This document shows, one piece after another, positions 16,872 to 25,449 of a stretch of DNA of 28,648 nt. The stretch comes from a virus: positions 1 to 28,648 of the IMG/VR virus record IMGVR_UViG_3300008448_009310. One strand, given 5' to 3'. The stretch's first letter is position 1. The number at the start of each line of letters is the position of its first letter. The notes below the pieces were generated by a model. The model saw nothing but the letters and a program-made list of their open reading frames with translations. It ran no database searches and was not told the DNA's origin. The position numbers were made by a program, and so were the translations under genes.

Positions 16872-17797
16872 TGTGTTGCCTCTGTTGTACGAATGTTCTC
16901 ACCTAGCCATGCCATGAGTTTTACCTTTGGTGTCCAATCAAGAAGTTCCCGTGCTTTTGTATTGTTGCAAAGAGTATGTCGGGCTTCACCTTGTCTAGGA
17001 GGAAGGAATTTGATCGTACCATCCTCTCCTGCAATGGTTCTAGCGATATGAATTACAGAATGAGATTGTCCTGTTCCGATGTTGATGATTCCACCATTGA
17101 AGAATTTGGTAGAGGTTCCTGCTAGTATGTTTGCTGACACAATATCGGACACATGTATGTAATCCCGTGTTTGCATCCCATCTCCAACAACTGTAAGAGG
17201 CTTACCCTCTTCCTTCTGCCGCTTGAAGACAGCGACCACGGGACAGTACTGCCCCTTGTTTGACTGCCCCTCCCCGTACACATTGAAGTATCGAAGACAA
17301 ACAGTATCCATGAACCGTGGCTCGGCATACAGTTTGCACAGTTGCTCACACATCAACTTGCTTGTTGCGTAGATGTTCAGACAATCGACAGGCTCGTTTT
17401 CGTCCTGTCCACCGCCATAGCCACCCTTACCGCCGTTACCATAAATTGCGGATGTGGAAGAGAAGACAAATCGATTGACTCCACCCTTCTTTGCACAGTC
17501 CAAGATATTGAATGTCCCTGTGACATTCGATGCAAATGTCTTGGCGGGATCAGCAATGCAACGCTGAATGCTAACCTCCGCTGCCATGTGAAACACAGTA
17601 TCAACTCCCTCAAAATCCGAAGGGACTAGGTCATTGATGTCTGAATTGATGTTGATGGCACGATCATTCCACTTGAAAGATTCATGCCCTTCCGAACTTT
17701 CGTTGTCCACACAGATGACTGTGTGTCCTTGTTCGATGAGTGTGTTGACTAGGTGTGAGCCGATGAAGCCCGCACCGCCAGTAACCATGTATTTCAT
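16868..17797 (-). CDS. NAD-dependent sugar epimerase/dehydratase (GalE-like SDR)
   Basis: 309 residues, the normal length for an extended SDR acting on nucleotide sugars. Rossmann motif TGGAGFIGSH (6-15), active-site block VFSSTSAIYG (111-120), and Y143-x3-K147. RYFNVYGEGQSNKGQY and DGMQTRDYIHVSDIV are typical of UDP-glucose 4-epimerase relatives. A Gly-rich insert (GNGGKGGYGGGQ, 120-131) follows the active-site block. The likely reaction is C4 epimerisation of a UDP- or other NDP-sugar; the substrate is not determined. The start ATG is 10 bases after the upstream gene's stop, and its own stop overlaps the next ATG. Confidence 0.9.
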   Translation of the reverse strand: MKYMVTGGAGFIGSHLVNTLIEQGHTVICVDNESSEGHESFKWNDRAININSDINDLVPSDFEGVDTVFHMAAEVSIQRCIADPAKTFASNVTGTFNILDCAKKGGVNRFVFSSTSAIYGNGGKGGYGGGQDENEPVDCLNIYATSKLMCEQLCKLYAEPRFMDTVCLRYFNVYGEGQSNKGQYCPVVAVFKRQKEEGKPLTVVGDGMQTRDYIHVSDIVSANILAGTSTKFFNGGIINIGTGQSHSVIHIARTIAGEDGTIKFLPPRQGEARHTLCNNTKARELLDWTPKVKLMAWLGENIRTTEATQ

Positions 17798-17807
17798 TGT
17801 GCATACC

Positions 17808-18725
17808 TCATGATGTAAATTTCTTCAATTGCTTGCTGTGGATATGTAGGCTGAGAATTTTGGCTCTATCTCCCGTTCTGCGATCTACCACGGAGAAATA
17901 CCGTTTTCCTTGCTTGTCCCGCATCTCCTCGAATCCCCACTTTTTCGTTGCCAACATTCTTCCAATGTAATGATGACCAAAGATAGTGCCAGGTGGATTT
18001 CCATTGTTACATCCACCAAAGAACTGACCGATGCTGATCGGATCAAAGATGCCTCCGATGAAAGACCAAAACTTTGAGAAGTCGCCTTCGACCCAAACGG
18101 GAAGAGTATTCACATACACATCTCCCAACTCTCTCTGAACACGCTTCCACAAGTACATGTCATACGCTGCTTGTGGATTGTCCTTCTCGTTCATCATCTC
18201 CCAAAACTTGTCATTGATGTCCATCAAAGACCTGTAATCCTTGATGTACACCATTCCAAAGATCAGGGCATTTTCATGCTCGGCAGTCATGGCGGTTCTG
18301 TTGTACAGACGCTTCACTTTTTCGGCTACCTCATCCATATTACAATAGATCATGACATCGTTGTCGAACGAGAATGTGTTCTTCAAGTTGTGCTTTTTCA
18401 TGACCTCTTCAATATAGAAGGGGCGCATCAAGCAAGCCTTCCAAAGAGGATCCCGATCTCCTGCCCAATGCCCCGTCGAGTCAACATCATACCTAGGCTT
18501 CAGATCAGAGATTTTTTCCCACTTGACATTCAGCCGTTCGAAGTTTTCTTTGTTGGAAACATTCTCATCGTCCAAGATAACGACGATATCGCTGTTAGGC
18601 GACCACTTTCTCGCTTGCTCTAGAGATGTCCAAATGTGGTTTTCCCACGGATCGTAGTGGGTGTTCGTCTTGGGATCGTATGACTTGTTTCCCATTTGAA
18701 AAATGACAATAGATGATTCTGACAT
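17808..18725 (-). CDS. Putative GT-A type glycosyltransferase
   Basis: 305 residues from ATG 18725, preceded by AAAGGTAATC. An N-terminal SIVIFQMGNKSYD strand and VVILDDEN (48-54) suggest a GT-A nucleotide-binding fold. A DND at 121-123 (TFSFDNDVMIYCN) fits the DxD metal/nucleotide-sugar motif. The C-terminal ILSLHIHSKQLKKF resembles a closing His-containing strand found in several transferases. The CAZy family cannot be fixed by eye. It sits in a run of sugar genes, 12 bases after the previous gene, supporting glycan transfer. No membrane segment is seen, so it would act in the host cytoplasm. Confidence 0.7.
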   Translation of the reverse strand: MSESSIVIFQMGNKSYDPKTNTHYDPWENHIWTSLEQARKWSPNSDIVVILDDENVSNKENFERLNVKWEKISDLKPRYDVDSTGHWAGDRDPLWKACLMRPFYIEEVMKKHNLKNTFSFDNDVMIYCNMDEVAEKVKRLYNRTAMTAEHENALIFGMVYIKDYRSLMDINDKFWEMMNEKDNPQAAYDMYLWKRVQRELGDVYVNTLPVWVEGDFSKFWSFIGGIFDPISIGQFFGGCNNGNPPGTIFGHHYIGRMLATKKWGFEEMRDKQGKRYFSVVDRRTGDRAKILSLHIHSKQLKKFTS

Positions 18726-18737
18726 GATGATTACCTT

Positions 18738-19448
18738 TCAGGATGGATTTCTTGTGTGAATGATGCAGGGGTCTACTGGATTGCTGTATTGAGTTATGTC
18801 CTTTTCCGAGTAGACAAATGTGTTGTGCTTCCATGAGAGCAGGCTCATGATGCTTTGGTCGTGTCTGTGATCCTTGAACTCTTCGTAGTTGGGCAACCGC
18901 TGTGTGTTGGGCAAGTCTGTGAGAATCCTAGGATCTTTCGCGTACTCCAACCACTCCTTGACAAAGGACATGCTGCCCTCCGTCTTCTTGCATACGAAGA
19001 TGCTAGCCATTCGCTGATCTGCTCTTCGCATTTCCTCTGTGTCCATGCCCATCAGGACAAAGCAGTCTCGTTTTGTGAACATGCCGTTGGTCCCACACCA
19101 ACCGAATGTGAGGATGCCCATGCTGCCGATGCGATCTTCTATAGCATCTATGTCAAGCCATTTCCATGGATTACTTTGGAAGTACATTCCTGCGTCCGTG
19201 TACATGAGCCAATCGTTGGTGTTCATTTGCTCCAAGTGACGGAGAATCAGGTATGGCTTCCAAAGCCAGTATCCCGCACCTCTTGTCTGAGAAAGCGTAT
19301 ACGCATTCTCTTCTCTGAAGCGATCATCCAAGTCTTCAAGACCATATCCGATGCTCTTGTCGAATCCACCGTGAGATAGTGCGGTATCGCAACACAGTTT
19401 CTGTGATGCTTTGTATCTACCGTGGGCGTAGTTGATGTGAATTTTCAT
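18738..19448 (-). CDS. Putative glycosyltransferase (GYWLWKP family)
   Basis: 236 residues. RGAGYWLWKPYLI (56-68) and WLMYTDAGMYF (80-90) form the motif pair seen in a group of capsular-type sugar transferases, with the aspartate of YTDAG as the likely DxD counterpart. A later DQSIMSLL and IIHTRN complete the pattern. The ATG overlaps the upstream stop as ATGA, so translation is probably coupled to the RfbH-like enzyme. Acceptor and donor are unknown; family assignment is from pattern recall. Confidence 0.75.
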   Translation of the reverse strand: MKIHINYAHGRYKASQKLCCDTALSHGGFDKSIGYGLEDLDDRFREENAYTLSQTRGAGYWLWKPYLILRHLEQMNTNDWLMYTDAGMYFQSNPWKWLDIDAIEDRIGSMGILTFGWCGTNGMFTKRDCFVLMGMDTEEMRRADQRMASIFVCKKTEGSMSFVKEWLEYAKDPRILTDLPNTQRLPNYEEFKDHRHDQSIMSLLSWKHNTFVYSEKDITQYSNPVDPCIIHTRNPS

Positions 19449-20794
19449 GCAGTTGCAGAAAGATTATTAAAGAACTGATCCACAATCTTGGAGATGTATG
19501 AAATCTGTTCCTCTGTGATAACGGGGCTTGTCCCCAAGAAGAAGGTGTCTTTGGTCACCTTGGTTGCCACGGGGAAGTCATTCTTGGCATCCATATCAAC
19601 TGCTAGATGCTCATATCCAGGCTGTAGCAGAATGTTGCCACCGAAATAGTTCCTTGTTTGAATCTTGTTGTCTTCCAAGAACATCGTGAGATCGGTTCTC
19701 TTGAAGGGTGCCCCATCTCTGATTGTAAGTGGAAATGCAAACCAAGCAGGATCGGCCTTTGGTGTGGGGATCGGCAAGTGGAAGTACTGCCCGTACTTGG
19801 AGAACACATTCAAGAGCAGGGAGTAGTTTCGCTTTCTGATGTCGATGATGTTGTCCAACCGATCAAGTTGAACAAGTCCCATCGCTGCTTGCAGATCAAG
19901 AGGCTTTAGGTTGTAGCCAATCTCCTCATAGACATACTTGTGATCGAAGATCTCATCAGGCATGCTTGGAAGCCAGTTGCTGAACCGCTTCTTGCACATA
20001 CCGTTCTTAAGACAGGACGCAGCCTTGCCCGAGCAATAACAGCCTCGCCCCCACTCCCTCAGACTCTTGATCAGCATTTCCTGCTCTTTAGTTCTAGTGG
20101 CAATGAAACCACCTTCGCCCATCGTTATGTGGTGGGCAGGATAGAATGAACAACTAGCCATCTCACCGAACGAGCCTAGCATCTTGCCATCGTAGGTGCT
20201 TCCCAAGGCATCGCAGCAGTCCTCAATCAAGATGAGGTCATACTTTTTCACGATGTCCATCACGGCATCCATGTTGGGAGGATTGCCTAGGACATGTGCA
20301 AACATCAATGCCCGTGCCCCGTTCTTGGCGGCTTCCTCCAACTTGACCACATCCAAATTCAGAGTATCGACTTCAATGTCGATGAATACTGGCGTGAATC
20401 CGTTCTGAATGATGGGGTTCACAGTAGTCGGAAATCCTGCAACAGGGGTGATGATCTTGGACCCCTTCGGAAGATTCCAAATCTTCCGCGATGTGAGAGC
20501 AGACACCATCAGGAGGTTTGCGCTAGAACCGCTGTTTGTGAGACAGCCGTGATCCTTTCCAAGCCGCTTGGGGAACTTGTTTTCAAACCTAGTACCGTTC
20601 TCTCCTAGGCAGAGCCAACCACCCAAGAGGCATTCAATGACTGCGATGTACTCCTTCTCGTCCATGAACGAGCCTGAATACTGCACCCAATCAGTTCCTT
20701 CCTGCCAAGTCTTTTTCTTGGAAGAAACAATTTCGGTGACCAGTTTGTTGATCAACTGCTGCTTGTCTTCAAGACGAATGTTTAGTTCCACCAC
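19445..20794 (-). CDS. rfbH: E1/RfbH-type PLP-dependent 3-dehydratase of deoxysugar synthesis
   Basis: 449 residues from GTG 20792-20794, 9 bases after AGAGG; a TTG at 20827 would add 11. DegT/StrS aminotransferase fold: NSGSSAN at 87-93, EDCCDALGS at 191-199, and HHITMGEGG at 221-229. Ordinary aminotransferases have a Schiff-base lysine at that spot; here it is His, as in the E1 enzyme (CDP-6-deoxy-hexulose 3-dehydrase). A Cys cluster CYC-x6-C-x5-C at 252-267, followed by KRF, matches the iron-sulfur region of E1. E1 removes the C3 hydroxyl of a 4-keto-6-deoxy nucleotide sugar and needs a partner reductase, not found here. The 4,6-dehydratase encoded upstream would supply its substrate; the genes overlap by 13 bases. 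Confidence 0.88.
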   Translation of the reverse strand: MVELNIRLEDKQQLINKLVTEIVSSKKKTWQEGTDWVQYSGSFMDEKEYIAVIECLLGGWLCLGENGTRFENKFPKRLGKDHGCLTNSGSSANLLMVSALTSRKIWNLPKGSKIITPVAGFPTTVNPIIQNGFTPVFIDIEVDTLNLDVVKLEEAAKNGARALMFAHVLGNPPNMDAVMDIVKKYDLILIEDCCDALGSTYDGKMLGSFGEMASCSFYPAHHITMGEGGFIATRTKEQEMLIKSLREWGRGCYCSGKAASCLKNGMCKKRFSNWLPSMPDEIFDHKYVYEEIGYNLKPLDLQAAMGLVQLDRLDNIIDIRKRNYSLLLNVFSKYGQYFHLPIPTPKADPAWFAFPLTIRDGAPFKRTDLTMFLEDNKIQTRNYFGGNILLQPGYEHLAVDMDAKNDFPVATKVTKDTFFLGTSPVITEEQISYISKIVDQFFNNLSATA

Positions 20795-21675
20795 TTGTAG
20801 ATACCTCTTGCTTGCTTTGGTGTCCAACCTATGTTGCGAATTTTACTGGTGTTCAGCGAGTAGCGCAAGTCTTGTCCCCACCGATTCGGAACAAATTGTA
20901 TCTCGTCTCTTGTTTTTCCAAAGACATTCAAAAGCGTTTCAACCACCTCAAGATTGGTCATGTGGTTGTCTGCACCGATATTGAAGGTATCGTTCTTGAC
21001 ACCGTTCGCAATCAGGGTGTAGATTCCATCTGCATTGTCCTTCACATAAATCCAATCTCGCACATAGGAACCGTCTCCGTGGAGAGGAATCTTCTTTCCA
21101 GTTTCAAGGCAGCGAATCGACTTGGGGATCAACTTTTCATAATATTGCCGCTGACCATAGTTGTTCGAACTGCGGGTAATCAGGTAGTTGATTCCGTAGG
21201 TGCGATGATAGGAAAGAACAAGCATTTCCGCTGCTGCCTTGGACGCGGAATACGGGTTGCTAGGAGTCAGTTTGTCAGACTCGCTGAAAGACCCATTTGG
21301 TCTATCTCCATAAACCTCATCTGTGCTGATCTGTACAAATAGAGGTCTCTCATGTGGTGGCTTGCCACGGATGATCTCAAGTAGATTGTGAACCCCAATG
21401 ATGTTGCTTCTGATGAAGGGGTTTGTATCGTTGATTGAGTTGTCAACATGAGTTTCGGCAGCAAAGTTGACAAGAACATCACAAGAAGGGAGATGCTTTA
21501 TCTCGCAGATATCTGCCTTGTGGTGCTTGTAGTTTGGATTGCCATCGAAAGGCAGTTCCTCATTTGAGCAGTAGGTCATGCAGTCGAAATCAACGACCTT
21601 ATGCCCCTCTGCAAGAGCCTTTTCGACAAAGTGACTACCAATAAAGCCACGCCCGCCTGTCACAACTAGTTCCAT
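20782..21675 (-). CDS. rfbB: NDP-glucose 4,6-dehydratase (RmlB/RfbB-like), short form
   Basis: 297 residues from ATG 21673-21675, with GAAAGG upstream; an in-frame TTG at 21696 would overlap the previous gene. Rossmann motif TGGRGFIGSH (6-15), NFAAETHVDNS (70-80), catalytic ISTDEVYGD (116-124), Y142-x3-K146 in PYSASKAAAE, and RSSNNYGQRQ (168-177) are all diagnostic of dTDP-glucose 4,6-dehydratase, which makes the 4-keto-6-deoxy sugar. Usual length is about 350; here the C-terminal substrate domain is shorter and ends in GIYKWWN. Donor nucleotide (dTDP or CDP) cannot be told by eye. The next gene is the E1-type dehydratase, so the two likely act in sequence. Confidence 0.9.
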   Translation of the reverse strand: MELVVTGGRGFIGSHFVEKALAEGHKVVDFDCMTYCSNEELPFDGNPNYKHHKADICEIKHLPSCDVLVNFAAETHVDNSINDTNPFIRSNIIGVHNLLEIIRGKPPHERPLFVQISTDEVYGDRPNGSFSESDKLTPSNPYSASKAAAEMLVLSYHRTYGINYLITRSSNNYGQRQYYEKLIPKSIRCLETGKKIPLHGDGSYVRDWIYVKDNADGIYTLIANGVKNDTFNIGADNHMTNLEVVETLLNVFGKTRDEIQFVPNRWGQDLRYSLNTSKIRNIGWTPKQARGIYKWWN

Positions 21676-21692
21676 GATAAACCTTTCAGATG

Positions 21693-22520
21693 TCAAATGC
21701 CTAGAATTTTGTCAACCGCTTGCATCGTATTTATGGATGGTCTGTATCCATAGGATCGAAGTTTGTCGTTGTTGAGACAAACATCTTTCACCTGTACAAC
21801 CCGATGAAAATGCGGAGTTTCAATCGACACCAACTCCGATGATGAGTTCAGTTTGTCCTTGCTATATCGTATGATGTCGCCAATCTTGCTTGGCTCAGAG
21901 TTGCTTATGTTTATGATCTCGCCCACGGGGGCGCGAGTCACGGATGTGTTGATAGCCCTACATGCATCTTCAACATCCATGAAATCTCTGATGTTGGAAC
22001 CCCCGTCATAGAGTTTAACTGGCTCGTCTGCTCTCAAGAGGTTGATCATGTTTTGCAGAGCGTTCTTCTTGGGGGAAACACCCCTATCACCGCTGCCAAT
22101 GATGTTGGTTAAGCGAAGTATTCGGTACTTCATCCCCATCGTTTCACAGTAGCAAATCAGCATCTGCTCTGCCGCTCTTTTTGTGATGGAATAGAATCCT
22201 CTAGGATCGCAGGGATCAGATTCCTTTGTGTCTAGAGTGCAGTTCATCCCATATACAAACCAAGAACTCACAAAATTGAAAGTGGCAGTTGGATACTTCT
22301 TTCGTGAAGATTCCAACACATCAATCAACTTGCTGAGATTGGTGTCGATGTCCTTGTGCGGTTCTGTAAAGATGTGATAGTTGTGAGTCGTACTGATGAA
22401 GTACAAAATGCTGTCGGACAGCGGCTCGTCTTGATCCCGAGGAACCAACACAGTATCACCGCCATACATCTTCGCGTATGTTCCACCAACAAATCCTGTG
22501 CCACCATATACAGAGATCAT
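21693..22520 (-). CDS. NAD(P)-dependent SDR sugar reductase/epimerase
   Basis: 275 residues from ATG 22518-22520; a TTG at 22535 would overlap the upstream gene. Rossmann motif VYGGTGFVGG (4-13), FNFVSSWFVYG (81-91), Y110-x3-K114 in GFYSITKRAAEQ, RLTNIIGSGDRG, and NIRDFMDVEDACRA. It is shorter than GalE and could be the 4-keto reductase finishing the 3,6-dideoxyhexose, as abequose synthase does in bacteria. That assignment rests on context with the 4,6-dehydratase and E1 genes and is uncertain. Confidence 0.82.
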   Translation of the reverse strand: MISVYGGTGFVGGTYAKMYGGDTVLVPRDQDEPLSDSILYFISTTHNYHIFTEPHKDIDTNLSKLIDVLESSRKKYPTATFNFVSSWFVYGMNCTLDTKESDPCDPRGFYSITKRAAEQMLICYCETMGMKYRILRLTNIIGSGDRGVSPKKNALQNMINLLRADEPVKLYDGGSNIRDFMDVEDACRAINTSVTRAPVGEIINISNSEPSKIGDIIRYSKDKLNSSSELVSIETPHFHRVVQVKDVCLNNDKLRSYGYRPSINTMQAVDKILGI

Positions 22521-22524
22521 GATG

Positions 22525-23409
22525 TTAGGCCCCAATCTTCATCTGTTCAATCCACCAAGAAGACTTCAACATATTCATATTCCATGTTGTCTTACTGAAC
22601 TCTTCGTATGTCTTGTTTAGAAGGTCTTCAGTCACATCTTGGTACGAATTTACGAACAGAATCGGTAGATTTCTCTCTAGCGAGGAGTGAACATGATTCC
22701 TCTGAACAATAGGAATCACACCACAATAAAGAGACTCCCACATTCGATGTGTATCAACTCCATTACCACGCGGGCAAAGCATGAACTTGTGATCAAGAAG
22801 TTCTTCTTTGTATGACCCCAATTGACCACCCTCTACGGGCTGACGAACAGTAGCCCACGGCTTGTCCGAGAACATTGGATACAGAGGCTCACGAACATCA
22901 GGTCGAGTCCATGTACGATGGTTCACATAAAGAAGACGGTTGCCTTTTGTTTTGGCAGCATCAAGCCCCCTCTTAGCGGTTAGACCCAACACACAGAAGT
23001 CATCCGCGATTCCTAGGGGGACACCGTGTGCCCTACTGCACTCATTATTACATCCCCACCATGTGACTGAAAGTTTTGACTGCATCGCGTCAAAGATAGA
23101 GTCGGTGATTGCGTAATCACTTTGTCCCGTCAGTAGAATGAAAGGAGTGCTACATCTGTTGTTGTTCAGGTACGCAACTAGATGTCGCAAGTAGTCGAAC
23201 TTACAGTAGACTACGGATTTTGGAGTTAGGGCAGCAAAGTTAAACAGATTGATATAATCGCCGTGATGATTGCTTCTACGGGCAACTTGCTGTGCTGTTG
23301 GGGGAATTCGATATGCGCCATCCAATGCAGATATGGCAAACCAAAAATCACATTTGGATATTAGGTTTTGAGAACTTAGTACCTCTGTTGGCTCAATTTG
23401 CAGATTCAT
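22525..23409 (-). CDS. Exostosin-like glycosyltransferase
   Basis: 294 residues from ATG 23407-23409, overlapping the upstream stop as ATGA. The C-terminal half contains HKFMLCPRGNGVDTHRMWES followed by LYCGVIPIVQRN, the GT47/exostosin-type donor-binding pattern. LLYVNHRTWTRPDVREPLY precedes it. The N-terminal half (FWFAISALDGAYRIPP...) is not recognised. No membrane anchor is present, unlike many eukaryotic exostosins, so it would act in the cytoplasm. Donor sugar unknown. Confidence 0.8.
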   Translation of the reverse strand: MNLQIEPTEVLSSQNLISKCDFWFAISALDGAYRIPPTAQQVARRSNHHGDYINLFNFAALTPKSVVYCKFDYLRHLVAYLNNNRCSTPFILLTGQSDYAITDSIFDAMQSKLSVTWWGCNNECSRAHGVPLGIADDFCVLGLTAKRGLDAAKTKGNRLLYVNHRTWTRPDVREPLYPMFSDKPWATVRQPVEGGQLGSYKEELLDHKFMLCPRGNGVDTHRMWESLYCGVIPIVQRNHVHSSLERNLPILFVNSYQDVTEDLLNKTYEEFSKTTWNMNMLKSSWWIEQMKIGA

Positions 23410-24197
23410 AGTTCGTGTCGATTCTCCCTGAACCATGTCTCCCCTGGGTACATGTGAGGAGTTTCCATGCCCGTTCTAGTCTTGAAGGGCGTAGCCATGC
23501 AGCCACATGCTTTGTTAGTTCCTGTCGGATCCTCTTCCATCTTCATCCCAAACATGAAGTGAGTATTGTAAGCGGTGTACTTACTGTTTGGCTTGGTCTT
23601 GGTGTTCTTTCCAGGCAAGCACTTTTCGTCGCAGTTGTAGAGCAGATTTGGTGTGAGATAGTTTCGCATGTGGCGACCAAAACGATTCTCAAATCGCCAC
23701 ATCCAATCGCCATCCTCCTCACCAAAGCCAATCAGTCTCTCGTCAAAGTATCCAACTCTTGATGGATCCGTCATGTCCTTTCGATACACACAGAAATGAC
23801 CCCAATGGTAGTTGATTCGGAAGGACTCGTCGCTCTGAGTCCGATTTTCAACAAGCATCTTCTCAAAGTCATCGAAGAACCCATCCTTGAAAATGGTGTC
23901 ATCGCTGAGGATCAGGGTGTAGTCATGGCTTGTGAAGTTCACGGAGGTGTTCCACATGAAAGAACAACCACGCATAAATGGCGACATCACAAGGTAGGTG
24001 TTTGGGAAGTTGGAGGCATAGTTAAGCATGCCCCTTCGATAGTCTTCACTAAACGGCTCGTTGTTTTGACCGTTAACAAAGATCACCTTCTCAACGCTCG
24101 GTCTCTGACGGTGAAGGTTCGCAAGAAGAACCTTGAAGTACGAATCGAATCTATAGACATATGTCTGAACTGCGATGCTGTAAGTTGGTTTTTCCAT
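23406..24197 (-). CDS. GT2/GT-A-like glycosyltransferase
   Basis: 263 residues from ATG 24195-24197; a TTG five codons earlier lies against the upstream stop. YSIAVQTYVYRFD starts the fold, LILSDDTIFKDGF (95-107) gives the DxD-like SDD, and IGFGEEDGDWMWRF (about 156-169) is the acidic ED motif of GT-A enzymes that bind the acceptor. Cys residues in the last third are frequent (NCDEKC, CGC). Coupled to the exostosin-like gene through ATGA. Sugar and linkage unknown. Confidence 0.8.
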   Translation of the reverse strand: MEKPTYSIAVQTYVYRFDSYFKVLLANLHRQRPSVEKVIFVNGQNNEPFSEDYRRGMLNYASNFPNTYLVMSPFMRGCSFMWNTSVNFTSHDYTLILSDDTIFKDGFFDDFEKMLVENRTQSDESFRINYHWGHFCVYRKDMTDPSRVGYFDERLIGFGEEDGDWMWRFENRFGRHMRNYLTPNLLYNCDEKCLPGKNTKTKPNSKYTAYNTHFMFGMKMEEDPTGTNKACGCMATPFKTRTGMETPHMYPGETWFRENRHEL

Positions 24198-24208
24198 GTT
24201 GTAGTCTT

Positions 24209-24856
24209 TCAAATCTTAACTCGTTGAATTTGATCGTGTGGGATCGGCTGAAATGGTGCTTGCGAAACAGTCGAAGACCATTGATACTTGCACATCACCT
24301 TGTCGATTACCAATTCTGTCTTCGCTTTTGAGATTGCGTCCATGACAAAGATGGTGTCCTCTTGAGTGTTTGAATCGCCAAAAGGAATGTTTCTTGCAAA
24401 CGCAGTCTTCCATGCACACCAATGCCAAGGCGGTCGATTACAAGGAATGGGATTGCCGCGATCATCTGTGGCTAGTTGATCGAAAGGAAACTTACAGTTG
24501 TGCTTGAGACTTGTGCGGATAGTCCACGACTTGCCATCGATGTTTGCATCTTGGTTATAGCAAATGACATCCACATCCAAATCGTTGATAATAGCCTTCC
24601 GCATGGTTTCAACGAAGTCAGGGGTCACATCGTCATCATCATCAATGATGCATGTGTACTTGCCTTGAGCGATGTGAAACAGGCACGACCTCTTTCTGCC
24701 AATGCTCATGACCCTGTTGTCCATGATAGTCAGCACTTCAATGTCCTTCTGATCACCGATCTGTGACAGAAGCCTAGCATAAAGAGGCTCCAAATGCATT
24801 CGTGTTCTGTTCGGAAGGCTCGGAATACCGATTGTAAGTTTGATGTTCTTGTTCAT
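24209..24856 (-). CDS. GT2-family glycosyltransferase
   Basis: 215 residues from ATG 24854-24856, with AGGTGG upstream and an ATGA overlap with the previous gene. LTIGIPSLPNR opens the fold; DNRVMSIGRKRSCLFHIAQG leads into CIIDDDDDVTPDFVE (69-83), the nucleotide-sugar/metal site. PWHWCAWKT and NTQEDTIFV fill the acceptor side. The block DNR-x-MSIG-x-KR...DDDD is shared almost word for word with the next gene upstream (24853-25449), so the two look like a tandem duplication that has diverged. Confidence 0.85.
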   Translation of the reverse strand: MNKNIKLTIGIPSLPNRTRMHLEPLYARLLSQIGDQKDIEVLTIMDNRVMSIGRKRSCLFHIAQGKYTCIIDDDDDVTPDFVETMRKAIINDLDVDVICYNQDANIDGKSWTIRTSLKHNCKFPFDQLATDDRGNPIPCNRPPWHWCAWKTAFARNIPFGDSNTQEDTIFVMDAISKAKTELVIDKVMCKYQWSSTVSQAPFQPIPHDQIQRVKI

Positions 24857-25449
24857 CGTGCCACCTGATGGTTGTGCGTCTCTTCGAAAGTCTTGCTGCA
24901 CTTGTAGTTGTAGATCACTCCCTCAATCCACTCCTCTTTCTTGAGGTAATGGCGAATACCCATGCTGAACGAACGGTCCTCCCCGCTGTTCCATGGTGGA
25001 AACCCAACCTGTACAGCAATTGCCCTACGAACAGCATTGAGGTGGTTCGGGGGTCGATAGTACACCTTGCCCTCATGATCATCAATCCATTGAGTATAGC
25101 GAAGCGAGTGAATGAACGGTCGGCTATAACCATCTGAGAAGACGATCTCGCCCGTGAGGGACGAGCAGTCGGGGTTCTTCGTCAGAGCATTCAGAACCTT
25201 TTCGATATAGTCGGGGCTGACCGTGTCATCGTCATCAACAAAGGCAACATACTCGCCTGTTGATTGGGTGAGCAGCATGTTGCGCTTCTGCCCGATGCTC
25301 ATCTGCCTGTTGTCAGACAGGGACAGCACTTCGACATTTCGCTTGCCGATCTGATTTGCCAGTTCGGCTTTCAGTTGCTCAAGTTTGGGCTTCCGCTCCT
25401 CTAGGCTAGGAATCAGAATAGAAAGTTTATGCATTGGTCGCCAAGACAT
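24853..25449 (-). CDS. GT2-family glycosyltransferase (paralogue of downstream gene)
   Basis: 198 residues from ATG 25447-25449, which follows AGGAG at 7 bases. A second ATG at 25434 is possible but has no site. KLSILIPSLEER opens the GT-A fold; DNRQMSIGQKRNMLLTQSTG precedes VAFVDDDDTVSPDYIEKV (68-85). GEDRSFSMGIRHYLKK is the acceptor/ED region. It is close to the full catalytic domain without extra modules. Its stop overlaps the paralogue's ATG. Confidence 0.85.
   Translation of the reverse strand: MSWRPMHKLSILIPSLEERKPKLEQLKAELANQIGKRNVEVLSLSDNRQMSIGQKRNMLLTQSTGEYVAFVDDDDTVSPDYIEKVLNALTKNPDCSSLTGEIVFSDGYSRPFIHSLRYTQWIDDHEGKVYYRPPNHLNAVRRAIAVQVGFPPWNSGEDRSFSMGIRHYLKKEEWIEGVIYNYKCSKTFEETHNHQVAR

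Noticed and set aside
21728-21735. CATAAATA 50 bases upstream of the 4,6-dehydratase gene
   Set aside because: Inside the upstream SDR coding sequence; one mismatch, and the gene is already in a tight operon. Not excluded, but not supported enough.
21918-21950. Fourth GC-rich insert in the SDR gene
   Set aside because: Short, within a conserved-looking TRAPVGEI stretch, and lacks the CAC/ACG pattern of the other three.
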